The position numbers were made by a program, and so were the translations under genes. 64,000 nucleotides of DNA from Deinococcus marmoris (GTDB lineage: Bacteria > Deinococcota > Deinococci > Deinococcales > Deinococcaceae). The notes under the pieces are model-generated. The model saw only the letters and a list, made by a program, of their open reading frames with translations. It ran no database searches and had not been told where the DNA came from. Where the stretch lies: the NCBI RefSeq assembly GCF_001949125.1, contig NZ_MSTI01000044.1:1-64000 (forward strand), in the 5' to 3' direction. Positions 9,281 to 19,992 of this stretch are shown here, piece by piece. Positions within the stretch are counted from its first letter, which is position 1; each line of letters begins with the position of its first letter.

Positions 9281-12214
9281 TCACTGGAGCTGAACACTGT
9301 CGGGCTGCGCGCTGCCAAATCGCCGGAGAAACTCGTCCTGGGTCAGCCCGGGCGCGATCAGCCAACCCTGCATCACCGGGCAGCCCATTTCCCGGAGCAG
9401 CGCCGCCTGCTGCTCGGTCTCCACTCCCTCGGCCACCACACCCAGCCCGAAGGTCGCGGCCAGGGTCAGGGTCACCTCGACGATGGCGCGGCTGTCCCGC
9501 CCCGGTTTGCCGGGCTGTCCCAGATCCTGAATGAACGAGCGGTCGATCTTGAGTTCGTCGGCCTGAAACTGGCGCAGCGAGAGCAGCGTGGAATACCCCG
9601 TCCCGAAATCGTCCACCGCGATCCGCGCGCCCCAGGACCGGAGCTGTTCGAGGGTGGAATGCAAGCCCGCCACATCGCTGATCATGACCGTTTCGGTCAG
9701 TTCGATGACCAGCCGCTGTGGACCGAGGCCGTGGCGCAGGGCGGCGTCTTCCAGCGCGGCCAGAAAATGCGGATGCTGCAATTGCAGGACCGAGACGTTG
9801 ATGCTGACGGTCAGTTCTGGATCGGTCCATCTGGCGGCGTCCCGACAGGCGCGTTCGATGACCCAGTTGCCCAGTCGGTCCATCAGCCCCAGACTCTCGG
9901 CCAGGGGAATGAATTCCGAGGGGGCAATGTTGCCGATTTGCGGGTGGCACCAGCGCAACAGGGCCTCTGCGCCGACGATCCGCCGTTCGGTGACCGACAC
10001 CTGCGGCTGGTAGACCAGGGACAGTTGACCGTCCTGAATAGCGGTCTGGAGCGCGCTTTCCAGCTCGAAGCCGGAGATACACGGACGGGTGGTGGGCGCA
10101 TACACCCCAAAGGGGCGGCCCGTGCGCTTGGCGACGTACATGGCGCTGTCGGCCTGCTGAAGCAGCGTGTCGAGGTCTGCCGCCATGTACGGATAGACAC
10201 TCCAGCCGAGGGCCAGACCGATGTGGACCGAACGGCCATCCAGCGCAAACGGCTCGGCCAGCATCTGTGACAGCGTGGTGTCGACCTCGTCCATCTGGTT
10301 GGGGTCGCCCAGCACAAAGGCGAATTCGTCGCCGCCCAGCCGGGTCAGGAGGTGCAGGCTCAGCTTTTCTCCCACCGCCTGCAAGCGCCGCGCGAACGCC
10401 TGGAGCAGTCGGTCTCCGGCAGCGTGCCCCAGGCTGTCGTTGACCGTTTTAAACCGGTTGAGGTCAAGGACACCGAGGGCCAGTGGAGCGCCGGTCCGCG
10501 CCGCCCCGGTCAGCGCCAGCGAGACGTCCCGTGAAAAGCCGTCCCGGTTCAGCAGCCCGGTGAGCGAATCGTGGTAGGCCAGCTGCTGAAGCTGCTGCCG
10601 CTGATGGTGGCGTTCGATCACCAGCGCGATGTGGCCCGCACTGGCCCCCAGCGTTTCGGTGGCCTCGGTGGGAAGGACCGTCTGGCTGGGATGCAGGAGT
10701 GCCAGCACCCCCAGCAGCGTTTGCTGTGGGTCATACAGGGCCAGTTCGACAGAGGTCCGTGTCTGCGCCCCGGCGTCCTGCTGGTGGGGGCCGAAGGGAT
10801 CTTGCAGGGTCAAGGCGCGGCCCAGGCGCTGTGGATCGCGCTGTGCCCACAGGTCTCGCAACTGGTCCGCCGAGCGGTTCTCCAGCCAGTCACGCAGGGG
10901 GGCAGGCAGCCGGTCACCGTAGACCTGAAGCGCCTCACCTTCAGGCAGGATCAGCACGGCAGTCCAGGACGGCAGGATCTGCTCCATGCCCCGCAGCATC
11001 TGGCTCACGACCACCCTCAGCGGGGCGTCCCGCAGCGCCAGCAGGGTGGCCGCCATGAATTCCTGGAGGAAGGCCCGCTCCCGCTTGCGCCTGGTCACGT
11101 CGCGCAGCACCACGGCCCAGTGCGTGAGCTGATCCGGCGTCAGGTAGACCGGCGTGAACGACACCTCGAACCAGATGTCGAGGTCCGGCAGATGAACCTC
11201 TTCCATCCGGGTGGCGGTGGTGTGATGACGGAGCTGCTCCAGCGCGGCCCTGATCGCCTGCCGGTCACGCGGTCCACTGACCCAGGCCAGTGGATCGGAA
11301 TGAAATGGACGGGTGTGGGCGTCGGGTGGGGCGTCGTCGAGCTGGCGCAGGACCAGATTGGCGTGAATGACCTGCTGGTAGGTGGGTCCAGGCCGCACGT
11401 CCAGGATGGCCATCGGGTCTTCCGTCGCCTGGATCAGACTGTCGAGCAACTGAATCTGTTCGGCCTGCCAGGCCGTGAGGGTGATGTCCCGCGCAAAACA
11501 CAACATCAGGCTCAGCGGCCCACCGTCCTCCTCGAAGATGGGCACCGCGACCCGGTGGGTCAGGCGGGGGATGTCGCCGCGCGGGCGGGTGGACTGCTCC
11601 TGCCACTCGACCCGCGTGCGCGTCTGAGCGGCCAGTCGGAACTGGGCCTCACGTTCCAGGGCGGTGCTTTCAGCCCGGCCCTCGGCGGCCATGACCTCGC
11701 GGACGGTCAGGCCGATGGCCCGCCCACGCAGTTCCGGGTCGGCCAGGGCATACGGGTTGATATAGACGTAACGGCCTTCTGCGTCCTGCACCGTCAGTGC
11801 CAGGGGCAGCTCTTCGAGGACCTGCTGGTAGAACGACACGCTGCCGAGCAACTCCTGCACCGGACGCAGGGTCATGAGGGCCACTGGCCGCCCACTCGGA
11901 AGGGTGAACCGCAGACCCCGGATGTCGCTGGGAAGGGGCATATTGTCTGCGCGGACGAACAGGTAACTGCGCCGGGGCGGCAGCACTCCGTCGGCAGTAA
12001 AGGCCAGCAGCAGGGCCGTGACGCCGGTCTGTTCGTGTGGGGCCAGCAGGCTGGAGAAGGCCAGGCCAGTCAGGGCCTGGGGCGGCTGCCCGAACATGTG
12101 CCCCAGCGCTGGGGTGGCAGCCAGAATCAGCAGCGTCTGGGCGTCAACGACAGCAAGTGGCTCGACACTCCTGCTGAGCAGGCGCAGAAAGGGGAGATCG
12201 TTCGGTGGAATCAT
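9281..12214 (-). CDS. PAS-GGDEF-EAL cyclic-di-GMP signalling protein
   Basis: A 977-residue sensor protein. The first ~550 residues hold two or three PAS-type modules and a GAF-like region; no transmembrane segments are apparent, so it is likely cytoplasmic. A diguanylate cyclase domain follows with intact RLGGDEF (GGDEF at 627-631), then a phosphodiesterase domain with intact EALLRW (EAL at 750-752), DDFGTGYS and KIDRSFI. Both outputs look catalytically competent. No RxxD inhibitory site is found five residues before GGDEF. The start is uncertain: the ATG at 12214 has a poor Shine-Dalgarno, and a TTG at 12277 would add 21 residues. Confidence 0.9.
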   Translation of the reverse strand: MIPPNDLPFLRLLSRSVEPLAVVDAQTLLILAATPALGHMFGQPPQALTGLAFSSLLAPHEQTGVTALLLAFTADGVLPPRRSYLFVRADNMPLPSDIRGLRFTLPSGRPVALMTLRPVQELLGSVSFYQQVLEELPLALTVQDAEGRYVYINPYALADPELRGRAIGLTVREVMAAEGRAESTALEREAQFRLAAQTRTRVEWQEQSTRPRGDIPRLTHRVAVPIFEEDGGPLSLMLCFARDITLTAWQAEQIQLLDSLIQATEDPMAILDVRPGPTYQQVIHANLVLRQLDDAPPDAHTRPFHSDPLAWVSGPRDRQAIRAALEQLRHHTTATRMEEVHLPDLDIWFEVSFTPVYLTPDQLTHWAVVLRDVTRRKRERAFLQEFMAATLLALRDAPLRVVVSQMLRGMEQILPSWTAVLILPEGEALQVYGDRLPAPLRDWLENRSADQLRDLWAQRDPQRLGRALTLQDPFGPHQQDAGAQTRTSVELALYDPQQTLLGVLALLHPSQTVLPTEATETLGASAGHIALVIERHHQRQQLQQLAYHDSLTGLLNRDGFSRDVSLALTGAARTGAPLALGVLDLNRFKTVNDSLGHAAGDRLLQAFARRLQAVGEKLSLHLLTRLGGDEFAFVLGDPNQMDEVDTTLSQMLAEPFALDGRSVHIGLALGWSVYPYMAADLDTLLQQADSAMYVAKRTGRPFGVYAPTTRPCISGFELESALQTAIQDGQLSLVYQPQVSVTERRIVGAEALLRWCHPQIGNIAPSEFIPLAESLGLMDRLGNWVIERACRDAARWTDPELTVSINVSVLQLQHPHFLAALEDAALRHGLGPQRLVIELTETVMISDVAGLHSTLEQLRSWGARIAVDDFGTGYSTLLSLRQFQADELKIDRSFIQDLGQPGKPGRDSRAIVEVTLTLAATFGLGVVAEGVETEQQAALLREMGCPVMQGWLIAPGLTQDEFLRRFGSAQPDSVQLQ

Positions 12215-12336
12215 GACACGCGGCTTAGGGTGTCCCGGCGAACAGCGCGGCAGATCGCGGAAGAGGGCGTTGTCCAACCGGATACGGAGTCATTGGCCTC
12301 TGACCCTACCTTCTCAAGCCGTACTCGGACGTGAAA

Positions 12337-12465
12337 TTACAGGCATCTGGTGTCATCTCGGGGGCCAATGCAGTGAATGTTGTCTGTAGAAACGTCCTCG
12401 CATGCGGCTGCAATCGCCCCAAGCACTTCAGGGCGATCGTCAACAGAGGTAATAAGCGAGAGCAT
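12337..12465 (-). pseudogene. Small ORF resembling a decayed metallophosphoesterase N-terminus
   Basis: A 42-residue minus-strand frame with ATG at 12465 preceded by GAGGAACTT. Its sequence follows the N-terminal beta-alpha-beta of calcineurin-like phosphoesterases (ISDIHGN..AL.AV......D.I...GD), as in the gene at 42896, but the metal-binding Asp/His positions read ITSVDDRPE and the GD motif reads GPRDD. It stops after about 42 residues where a functional enzyme needs over 150. I read it as a vestigial fragment, though an expressed small protein is possible. It lies in a locally AT-richer 317-bp gap (12215-12531); nothing else is recognisable in that gap. Confidence 0.35.
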
Positions 12466-12531
12466 AAGTTCCTCGCGTCGATTTACGCGGCATGCACCCT
12501 TCTCTGGTTCTGAATTTTAGTCAGGCCAATC

Positions 12532-13161
<630 letters not shown>

Positions 13162-13163
13162 CT

Positions 13164-13895
13164 CTAGACCTCCTCTCCAGCGGCGGACGAGGCCGGAGCT
13201 GCTGCCCGCACCGTCCGCTGCTCGATGCGTTTCTCGGGTGTGGCATTCAGAACGACGCGCTGCACGTAAATACCGGGCGTATCGATGCTGTCGGGATCGA
13301 GCTGGCCGACTTCCACGATTTCCTCCACCTCGGCCACCGTCACCCGCCCACAGGTCGCCACCACCGGATTGAAGTTCTGCGCCGTCTTGCGGTACACCAG
13401 ATTGCCGCTGGTGTCAGCCTTCCACGCCTTGACCAGACTGACATCCGCCACGATGCCGCGTTCCAGGATGTAACGTTCGCCGTCAAACTCCTTTTCTTCC
13501 TTGCCCTCGGCCACCACCGTGCCCACGCCGGTCTTCGTGTAGAAGCCGGGAATACCCGCTCCGCCTGCGCGCATCCGCTCGGCCAGCGTGCCCTGCGGCG
13601 TGAATTCCAGTTCCAGTTCCCCGGCCAGATACTGGCGCTCGAACTCCTTGTTCTCACCCACATAGCTGCTGACCATCTTGCTGATCTGCCGCGTTTCCAG
13701 CAGCAGGCCCAGGCCGAAGCCGTCCACGCCCGCGTTGTTGCTCACGGCGGTCAGGTTTTTCGCGCCGCTGTCTCGCAGGGCCAGGATCAGCGCCTCGGGA
13801 ATGCCGCACAGGCCGAAGCCGCCCACGGCCACGGTCTGCCCGTCGGCCACCACATCTGCAAGCGCCTCGGCAGCGCTGGGAAACACTTTATTCAT
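13164..13895 (-). CDS. scoA: 3-oxoacid CoA-transferase subunit A
   Basis: A 243-residue alpha subunit partner of the adjacent gene. The CoA-binding glycine-rich loop [13 protein letters not shown] is near residue 26 and the family length is normal. No Shine-Dalgarno is seen; TAGACT lies 9 bases before the ATG, suggesting a leaderless or nearly leaderless transcript. Together the pair forms a two-gene operon for ketone-body or acetoacetate use. Confidence 0.93.
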   Translation of the reverse strand: MNKVFPSAAEALADVVADGQTVAVGGFGLCGIPEALILALRDSGAKNLTAVSNNAGVDGFGLGLLLETRQISKMVSSYVGENKEFERQYLAGELELEFTPQGTLAERMRAGGAGIPGFYTKTGVGTVVAEGKEEKEFDGERYILERGIVADVSLVKAWKADTSGNLVYRKTAQNFNPVVATCGRVTVAEVEEIVEVGQLDPDSIDTPGIYVQRVVLNATPEKRIEQRTVRAAAPASSAAGEEV

Positions 13896-13944
13896 GTGCC
13901 GCCCAGTCTAGCGGCCCGGCGTTACGGCGAGGTCACGCGCCCAA

Positions 13945-13978
13945 TAAAAAAACTCCCCCGCCATGTTCAGCAGGGGAG
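13945..13978 (-). terminator. Rho-independent terminator downstream of pspA
   Basis: On the minus strand a 9-bp GC-rich stem (arms 13970-13978 and 13953-13961) is followed by a run of seven T residues (A run at 13946-13952 on the plus strand). It lies 20 bp after the pspA stop. Confidence 0.85.
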
Positions 13979-13998
13979 AGGTGAGCGGAATTGCGGGT

Positions 13999-14679
<681 letters not shown>

Positions 14680-14836
14680 GGGTAAATCCTCCTTGAGAGT
14701 GCGGACAACGCCCCTCTGTGTGGCGGGCGATTGCAGCTATGATTACGCACTTCACGCCCGCCGGGTTGCCCCCACAGGCGTCATGAGCCGGACCCTAAGA
14801 CCATCTGAAGGTTTTTTGGGGCCGTCTGGAAAATAG

Positions 14837-14878
14837 AAGAGGAGGCGGGAACCGTGTCTGACACGCCCGCCTCCTCTT
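14837..14878 (-). terminator. Terminator of the secreted-protein gene at 14889
   Basis: A 13-bp perfect stem (arms 14837-14849 and 14866-14878) lies just past the stop codon of the minus-strand gene. On that strand it is followed by TCTATTTTCC. Confidence 0.7.
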
Positions 14879-14888
14879 TCCACTCAAC

Positions 14889-15704
14889 CTAGAAAACGAT
14901 GGGCCGCAACCCGACGCTGTCTGCCCCACAGGCCACGGTCAGGTTGGTCCCGGCGGGGGTGACGGTGCAGCCCAGCGAGCGCAGGCCGTCCAGCGGGAAG
15001 ATCAGGTTGGTGCCGTCGGTGGCGGGCGCGAGGGGCAGTTCCACCGTGCCGCTACTGGTCTGCGCGGACTTGCGCCCCACCGTGACGGCCAGCACCGAGC
15101 CTTCCTCGGTGGTAAGGCGGTAGTTGCCGCCGCCCTGGCTGGTCACGTTCACCACTCCGGCCAGATCGCGGCCCAGCACGTAAGGCTGTCCCTTGGTCAC
15201 GCCTGCCGGGGTGGCGGGTTTGGCGGCGGCCACTTTGGCCTGCGCGGCGTCCACCACCACCAGACTTTCCTTGTCGTTCAGGGCGCTGAGCAGCACGAAG
15301 GCCCCCAGCGGTCCGCCCGCCTTCTGGCTGACCAGCAGGGTACTGGCCTTGCCACTGGTCTTCCAGCCGCCCGCCGTGCGCCCGCTGAGCTTGCCCGCGA
15401 TCAGCGGACGCAACGACGCCACGCTGCTGGGCACGTACAGGCACACCGCGCGCGGGCTGAGTTTGAGGCCAGTCGGGCAACTGACGATCTGCCCCTTCAC
15501 GGCGGCGCTGACCTCGATGGCAATCGCGCTGGCCGCTTCGGTGGTGGCGGCGGACGACGCAGCGGGTTTGGGCGCAGGTGCAGCGGTCTGCGCGGAGGCA
15601 GTCCCCGGCAGCAGGACGCCGAGGCTCAGGGCCGCGCTGAGGAGCAGCGCCCGCGCGGGGGTTCGCCGGAAGGACAGGTGGGGCAGTCTGGAGTGCGGGG
15701 ACAT
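14889..15704 (-). CDS. Secreted hypothetical protein
   Basis: A 271-residue protein with a clear Sec signal peptide: basic N-terminus, hydrophobic LLLSAALSLGVLLPG, and an AxA cleavage site near residue 38. An Ala/Pro-rich linker follows, then about 210 residues of predicted beta-rich sequence ending LRPIVF. No catalytic motif is recognised. The ATG has no Shine-Dalgarno; TAGCAT lies 8 bases upstream. It is most likely a periplasmic or envelope protein of unknown function. Confidence 0.8.
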   Translation of the reverse strand: MSPHSRLPHLSFRRTPARALLLSAALSLGVLLPGTASAQTAAPAPKPAASSAATTEAASAIAIEVSAAVKGQIVSCPTGLKLSPRAVCLYVPSSVASLRPLIAGKLSGRTAGGWKTSGKASTLLVSQKAGGPLGAFVLLSALNDKESLVVVDAAQAKVAAAKPATPAGVTKGQPYVLGRDLAGVVNVTSQGGGNYRLTTEEGSVLAVTVGRKSAQTSSGTVELPLAPATDGTNLIFPLDGLRSLGCTVTPAGTNLTVACGADSVGLRPIVF

Positions 15705-15767
15705 ATGGCCGCATGCTATGCGCCGCGCATGAGCGTCTACTTTGAGGCGGCTGACTGCGCTGCCCGA

Positions 15768-16286
15768 CTAGCCCGCCAGCCGTGCCAGCGCCCGCTGAAA
15801 GACATGCAGACTGCCCACGTCGTACAGCACCATGCGGACCTCCAGCTCTGGATGCCCACTCAGAAATTCCAGAATTGTCGCCAGGGCCACGGGCGCGGCT
15901 TTCTCGATGGGATACCCATACACCCCCGTGCTGAGCGAGGGAAAGGCCACGCACGCGCAGCCGTTCGCGGAAGCCAGTTCCAGGCTGCGGCGGTACGCTC
16001 CGGCCAGCAACTCGGCCTCTCCGCTCCTGCCGCCGCGCCAGATCGGGCCGACGGCGTGAATCACGTACTGCACGCCGCGTTCTTCCAATTCAAACGCCGG
16101 GGTAATCACTGCCGTCCCGGTAGGCGTCCCCCCAAGCTGGCGAATGGCCCGTAGCAACCCTGGCCCAGCGGCGCGGTGGATCACGCCGTCCACGCCCCCA
16201 CCACCCATCAGTTCCTTATTCGCGGCTGTGACGACGGCGGCGCACTCCTGCGCGGCGATGTCGCCCTGAACAATCTCAAGCGGCAT
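15768..16286 (-). CDS. Macrodomain protein (ADP-ribose/O-acetyl-ADP-ribose hydrolase type)
   Basis: A 172-residue single macrodomain of the MacroD type, which removes ADP-ribose from proteins or deacetylates O-acetyl-ADP-ribose. The diagnostic loop [21 protein letters not shown] is at residues 21-41 with the aspartate of GVDG, and the second phosphate-binding loop [10 protein letters not shown] is near residue 117. The ATG at 16286 has a GGGGAAGG Shine-Dalgarno and begins 11 bp after the guanylate kinase stop on the same strand, so the two genes probably form an operon. Confidence 0.92.
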   Translation of the reverse strand: MPLEIVQGDIAAQECAAVVTAANKELMGGGGVDGVIHRAAGPGLLRAIRQLGGTPTGTAVITPAFELEERGVQYVIHAVGPIWRGGRSGEAELLAGAYRRSLELASANGCACVAFPSLSTGVYGYPIEKAAPVALATILEFLSGHPELEVRMVLYDVGSLHVFQRALARLAG

Positions 16287-16297
16287 GCCTTCCCCTT

Positions 16298-17023
16298 TTA
16301 AGAATCCACGACGCGTTGCAGGTGTGCCGCGTTCAGCCCCTCACTTTTCACGGCCTGCGCCGCCGTCACCGCCGCCCGGTCCTCTTCGCTCCACTCTTCA
16401 CGCGGCACCTGTGCGGCCCGCTCGGCACGCTGCACGGCCAGCAACTCGGCCACGGCGCGGTCCAGATCGTCGTTCACGATCACGTAGCGGAAGGCGTGGG
16501 CCTCCTGAATCTCCTCGCGGGCGCGGCGCAGGCGTTTCTCGACGCGCTCGGGGGTCTCGGTGGCGCGGCCCTCCAGACGGCGGCGCAACTCGGTCAGGCT
16601 GGGCGGCATGATGAAGACCAGCACGGCCTCAGCGCCCATGCGGGCCTTGACCTGCATGGCCCCCTCGACCTCGATTTCCAGCACCACGTCCTGCCCGCGT
16701 GCCAGCGCAGCCTCGATGGGTTCGATGGGCGTGCCGTAGCGGTTGCCCACGAAGGCGGCGTGTTCCAGAAAACCGCCCGCCCTGGCCTTGCTCTCAAAAA
16801 CTTCCGGCGGCACGAAGACGTAATCCACGCCATGACGTTCCCCGGCCCTGGCCTCGCGGGTGGTCCACGACGTGCTGTAGAACACGTCCTGCCCGGCCAG
16901 CCAGCGTTCGCGCAGGGTGCCCTTGCCGACGCCGGACGCGCCCGTGATCACGATCAGCAGGCCCCGGCGGGCGGTGGAAGGTTCGGTGGAAAGTGTGGAA
17001 GGTTCGGCCTGATCGAGCGTCAT
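16298..17023 (-). CDS. gmk: Guanylate kinase
   Basis: A 241-residue guanylate kinase (GMP + ATP to GDP + ADP). The P-loop [11 protein letters not shown] follows a ~28-residue Thr/Ser/Pro-rich leader; the [19 protein letters not shown] segment is the GMP-binding region. The C-terminal ~45 residues after the usual end of the fold extend it beyond the common ~205 residues. The ATG at 17023 is chosen for its GGAGGG Shine-Dalgarno over an upstream ATG at 17044. Confidence 0.94.
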   Translation of the reverse strand: MTLDQAEPSTLSTEPSTARRGLLIVITGASGVGKGTLRERWLAGQDVFYSTSWTTREARAGERHGVDYVFVPPEVFESKARAGGFLEHAAFVGNRYGTPIEPIEAALARGQDVVLEIEVEGAMQVKARMGAEAVLVFIMPPSLTELRRRLEGRATETPERVEKRLRRAREEIQEAHAFRYVIVNDDLDRAVAELLAVQRAERAAQVPREEWSEEDRAAVTAAQAVKSEGLNAAHLQRVVDS

Positions 17024-17170
17024 TGCCCTCCAGAATACCCGCAACGCGCACTTCCGAGAAAGAGGGAGCGTCCGTCCGGGGGCCGTGGGAACGGTCTGCC
17101 CCCGCCGGGTGTGACCGCAAAGGGAAGCCGCGCCCGTATCCAGGCTGCCTGTTCGTGCCTAAACTGGAAG

Positions 17171-18097
17171 GTGTCCCTGCGCCTGCCCGTCCGTCTGCTG
17201 GCCCCGCTGCTGTGCGTGCTGGCGCTGGTGGGCTGCACACCGCTGTACGTGATCCACCCGGCCCGCACCCCGGCCCTGAATCTGAACGGCCCGCCGCCGG
17301 ACGTGGTGATCTTTGCCATGTCGGGCCGTTGCGCGCCGCCCTGTCTGGCCCCGCGCGACAACTGGGATTACCTGGGATCGCGTGGCACGCTGGACCGTCT
17401 GGCCGACGTGTTCACAGCGGCGGGCTACCGCGTCGAGGTTTCGGGGTATGCCAGCAATGCCGCCGCCGCGTTTTCCTCCGAGTACATCGGCGGCCCGCAG
17501 CGTGGCTACGAGGCGCTGCGTTCAGATTTCGAGAGGGTCAAAAACACCTGGATGAAATCGGCCCACCCGCCCCGGCTGGTGCTGCTGGGCCACTCGCAGG
17601 GATCGGTGTGGCTGCATCACCTGAGCCGCGTCAATCCGGGGGTGCCGATTGCCCTGCAAGTCGATCTGGACGGCATCTGCGTGGCCTGGAAGGGCGATTT
17701 CGGAAACGGCATCCGGGCGCTGGGCGACGTGTACGGCAGCGAGCCTTCCCCGATGCACGCCTGCGACGCCTTCTCGGTGGCCGGGCGCACGGTGGGGGTC
17801 AAGGACATCGTCTGGCCCAATGTCGCCCGCGATCTGGAGGTGCAGAGCAAACGCCTGCCCGCCCGCCCCGGCGTCAGCGGCGGCTGGCCGGTCAACTACC
17901 TGTTCGAGCTGACACCCAATGTGCGCCTGGACGGCTCCCGCACGGGCATCGAGCGCTTCATCTCCTCGCGCGAGGACCACAGCGCCATCTCGTTTCCCAA
18001 CAGCGACGCGCTGACCTGGGTCACGGGCAAGGCCGCCGAAATTGCCACAGAATGGAAGGAGGAAGACACCCGCAACGACGTCAAGCCGGGCCGCTGA
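17171..18097 (+). CDS. Lipoprotein with alpha/beta-hydrolase nucleophile motif
   Basis: A 308-residue protein starting at GTG 17171 with a lipoprotein signal: hydrophobic LLAPLLCVLALVGC, acylated Cys at residue 22. Following a beta strand, the motif LVLLGHSQGSVWLHHL fits the nucleophile elbow G-x-S-x-G of alpha/beta hydrolases; catalytic Asp and His partners cannot be placed with certainty. Four further cysteines (for example in MSGRCAPPCLAP) may form disulfides. The GTG overlaps GGAAG, a close Shine-Dalgarno. It is a candidate envelope-anchored esterase or lipase divergent from gmk; no closer family is recognised. Confidence 0.75.
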   Translation: MSLRLPVRLLAPLLCVLALVGCTPLYVIHPARTPALNLNGPPPDVVIFAMSGRCAPPCLAPRDNWDYLGSRGTLDRLADVFTAAGYRVEVSGYASNAAAAFSSEYIGGPQRGYEALRSDFERVKNTWMKSAHPPRLVLLGHSQGSVWLHHLSRVNPGVPIALQVDLDGICVAWKGDFGNGIRALGDVYGSEPSPMHACDAFSVAGRTVGVKDIVWPNVARDLEVQSKRLPARPGVSGGWPVNYLFELTPNVRLDGSRTGIERFISSREDHSAISFPNSDALTWVTGKAAEIATEWKEEDTRNDVKPGR

Positions 18098-19952
18098 CCT
18101 CCGCCGCCCCCTGCTCCGTGACGCCGTAGCCCCGCGCCTGCAAGTTGTACAGCGCCGCGTATTGCCCGCCCCGCGCGATCAGTTCGGCGTGGCTGCCCGA
18201 CTCCACGATCACGCCGCCGTCCAGCACCACGATCTGATCGGCCAGCCGCACGGTGGAAAAACGGTGCGAGATCAGCAGCGTGATGCGGTCCGTGGTCTGT
18301 GCCCGCAGCGCCTCGATGGTCTCCGATTCCGCGCGGGCGTCCAGCGCCGCCGTCGGCTCGTCGAAGACCAGCACCGAGGCGTCCCGGAAGTACAGCCGCG
18401 CCAGCGCCAGCCGTTGCCACTGCCCGCCCGACAGTTGCCGTCCGCCCTGAAACAGTCGGCCCAGCGGCGTGTCCAGCCCTTCCGGTAGATCGTCCACGAA
18501 CTCTGCCCCGGCCCGCTCCACGGCACTTTCCACGACGCCTTCCTCCGAGAGCCGCGCCACCTCGGCCAGCGCGACGTTATCGCGGGCGCTCATCTGGTAC
18601 TGGCCGAAATCCTGAAAGATGATGCTCATCTGCTTCTGCACGCTGCGCGGGCTGAAGCGCGCGGCGTCCATGCCGTTCAGAAAAATGGTGCCGCTGCTCG
18701 GCTCGAACAGCCGCGTCAGCAGCTTGACCAGGGTGGTCTTGCCTGCGCCGTTCTCGCCCACCAGCGCCAGCGCCTGCCCGCGCCGCACGGTGAAATTCAC
18801 GCCGCGCAGCACGTCGCGGTCCGTCAGCGGATAGCGGAACCCCACCTCCTTGAATTCAATGGTGTCGATTGGCCCGGCCCAGACTTCCCCGGCGTCCAGA
18901 TCGCGGCTGGGCAGTTCCAGAAAGCCGAAGAGGTTTCGCATGTACAGCAGGTTCTGGTAAATCCCGCTGACGCCATTCAGCAGGTTGCTCACCGTGGCCT
19001 GCACCTGCGCGATGCCCAGCACGAAGATGGAAAAGTCCCCCACGCTGATCTGTCCGTCCGCCGCCCGCCGCAGGATCAGCGCGCTGGCCAGCCCGATCAG
19101 CAGCGCGGAAGCCAGCGCTGCGCCGAAGCCCCACGCCGAGCGGCGGCGCACCAGATCCTCCAGCGTCTTGCGGAAGCCCAGGTAATAGCTGCGCCAGCGC
19201 TCCAGCAGATGGCCCTCGAAGCCGAAGAGGCGCACTTCCTTGACCAGCGTGTCGGAGGTCAGCAGGCTGCCCAGGTAGTTCTGCACGCGGGCGTCGTGGG
19301 TCTGGCGGCGCAACATCTGGTAGCCCTGGATGCCGAAGCGGTTGCTAACGATCACCCCCGGCACGCTTGCCAGCAGCACGAGGGGCAGCACCCACACCCC
19401 CAGCCGGGCCATCAGCGCGCCCACCGAGATCAGGGTGACGGCGGCCCCCGCCAGCCCCACCAGTTGCGTCGCCACGCCCAGTGGACGCGAACCCACCTCG
19501 CGGTACGCCTGTTGCAGCCGGTCATATGTCTCGGCGTTCTCGAAGGCTTCCACCGAGAGGCCCGAAGCCTTGTCCAGAATTCGGCGGCTGACGCTGTGTT
19601 GCAGGCTGTCACCCAGCAGTTGCTGCGAGGCTGTGCCCACCGTACTCAGCAGGCTGCCGAACACGCCCAGCGCCACCTGAATGGCCAGCAGGGTCAGCAG
19701 CGCCGCGTAGGTCACGCCGCCGCCCGCCGCCTGCGCCACCTCGTCCAGCAGCAGCTTGCCCACGTAGAGGTTGGCGGCAGGCAGGGCGCTTGCGATCAAT
19801 GTGGTGGCCGCAAAAATGACGCTGTGCCGGGGGCTGGCCCGCCACACCAGCCCCAGCGTGTCGGCCAGATCACGCAGACGGTGCGAGAGGGGCAGATTTT
19901 CACTTTGAATTGGAGTTTTTAGAGCTGTATCGAATCTGGGTGGCCGGGTCAT
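18081..19952 (-). CDS. ABC-type exporter, fused membrane and ATPase domains
   Basis: A 623-residue half-transporter with an N-terminal six-helix membrane domain (about residues 40-330) and a C-terminal ATPase carrying Walker A GENGAGKTT, signature LSGGQWQRL, Walker B VLVFDEPTAALD and H-loop LISHRFS. The Gln-loop tryptophan-containing signature and the GENGAGKTT P-loop place it in a different subgroup from the exporter at 4349. It follows the metal-resistance genes at 40 bp spacing on the same strand and overlaps the lipoprotein gene end convergently. Peptide, lipid or siderophore-like substrates are all possible. Confidence 0.9.
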   Translation of the reverse strand: MTRPPRFDTALKTPIQSENLPLSHRLRDLADTLGLVWRASPRHSVIFAATTLIASALPAANLYVGKLLLDEVAQAAGGGVTYAALLTLLAIQVALGVFGSLLSTVGTASQQLLGDSLQHSVSRRILDKASGLSVEAFENAETYDRLQQAYREVGSRPLGVATQLVGLAGAAVTLISVGALMARLGVWVLPLVLLASVPGVIVSNRFGIQGYQMLRRQTHDARVQNYLGSLLTSDTLVKEVRLFGFEGHLLERWRSYYLGFRKTLEDLVRRRSAWGFGAALASALLIGLASALILRRAADGQISVGDFSIFVLGIAQVQATVSNLLNGVSGIYQNLLYMRNLFGFLELPSRDLDAGEVWAGPIDTIEFKEVGFRYPLTDRDVLRGVNFTVRRGQALALVGENGAGKTTLVKLLTRLFEPSSGTIFLNGMDAARFSPRSVQKQMSIIFQDFGQYQMSARDNVALAEVARLSEEGVVESAVERAGAEFVDDLPEGLDTPLGRLFQGGRQLSGGQWQRLALARLYFRDASVLVFDEPTAALDARAESETIEALRAQTTDRITLLISHRFSTVRLADQIVVLDGGVIVESGSHAELIARGGQYAALYNLQARGYGVTEQGAAEVSGPA

Positions 19953-19992
19953 TCGCGCCGAGTCTGCCGCAATTCCGTGGTGGCGAAGGTAA

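Noticed and set aside
10571..12334. 587-codon plus-strand frame opposite the GGDEF-EAL gene
   Set aside because: Antisense shadow of a gene with intact PAS, GGDEF and EAL motifs; low-complexity Gln/His/Gly composition and no recognisable domain.
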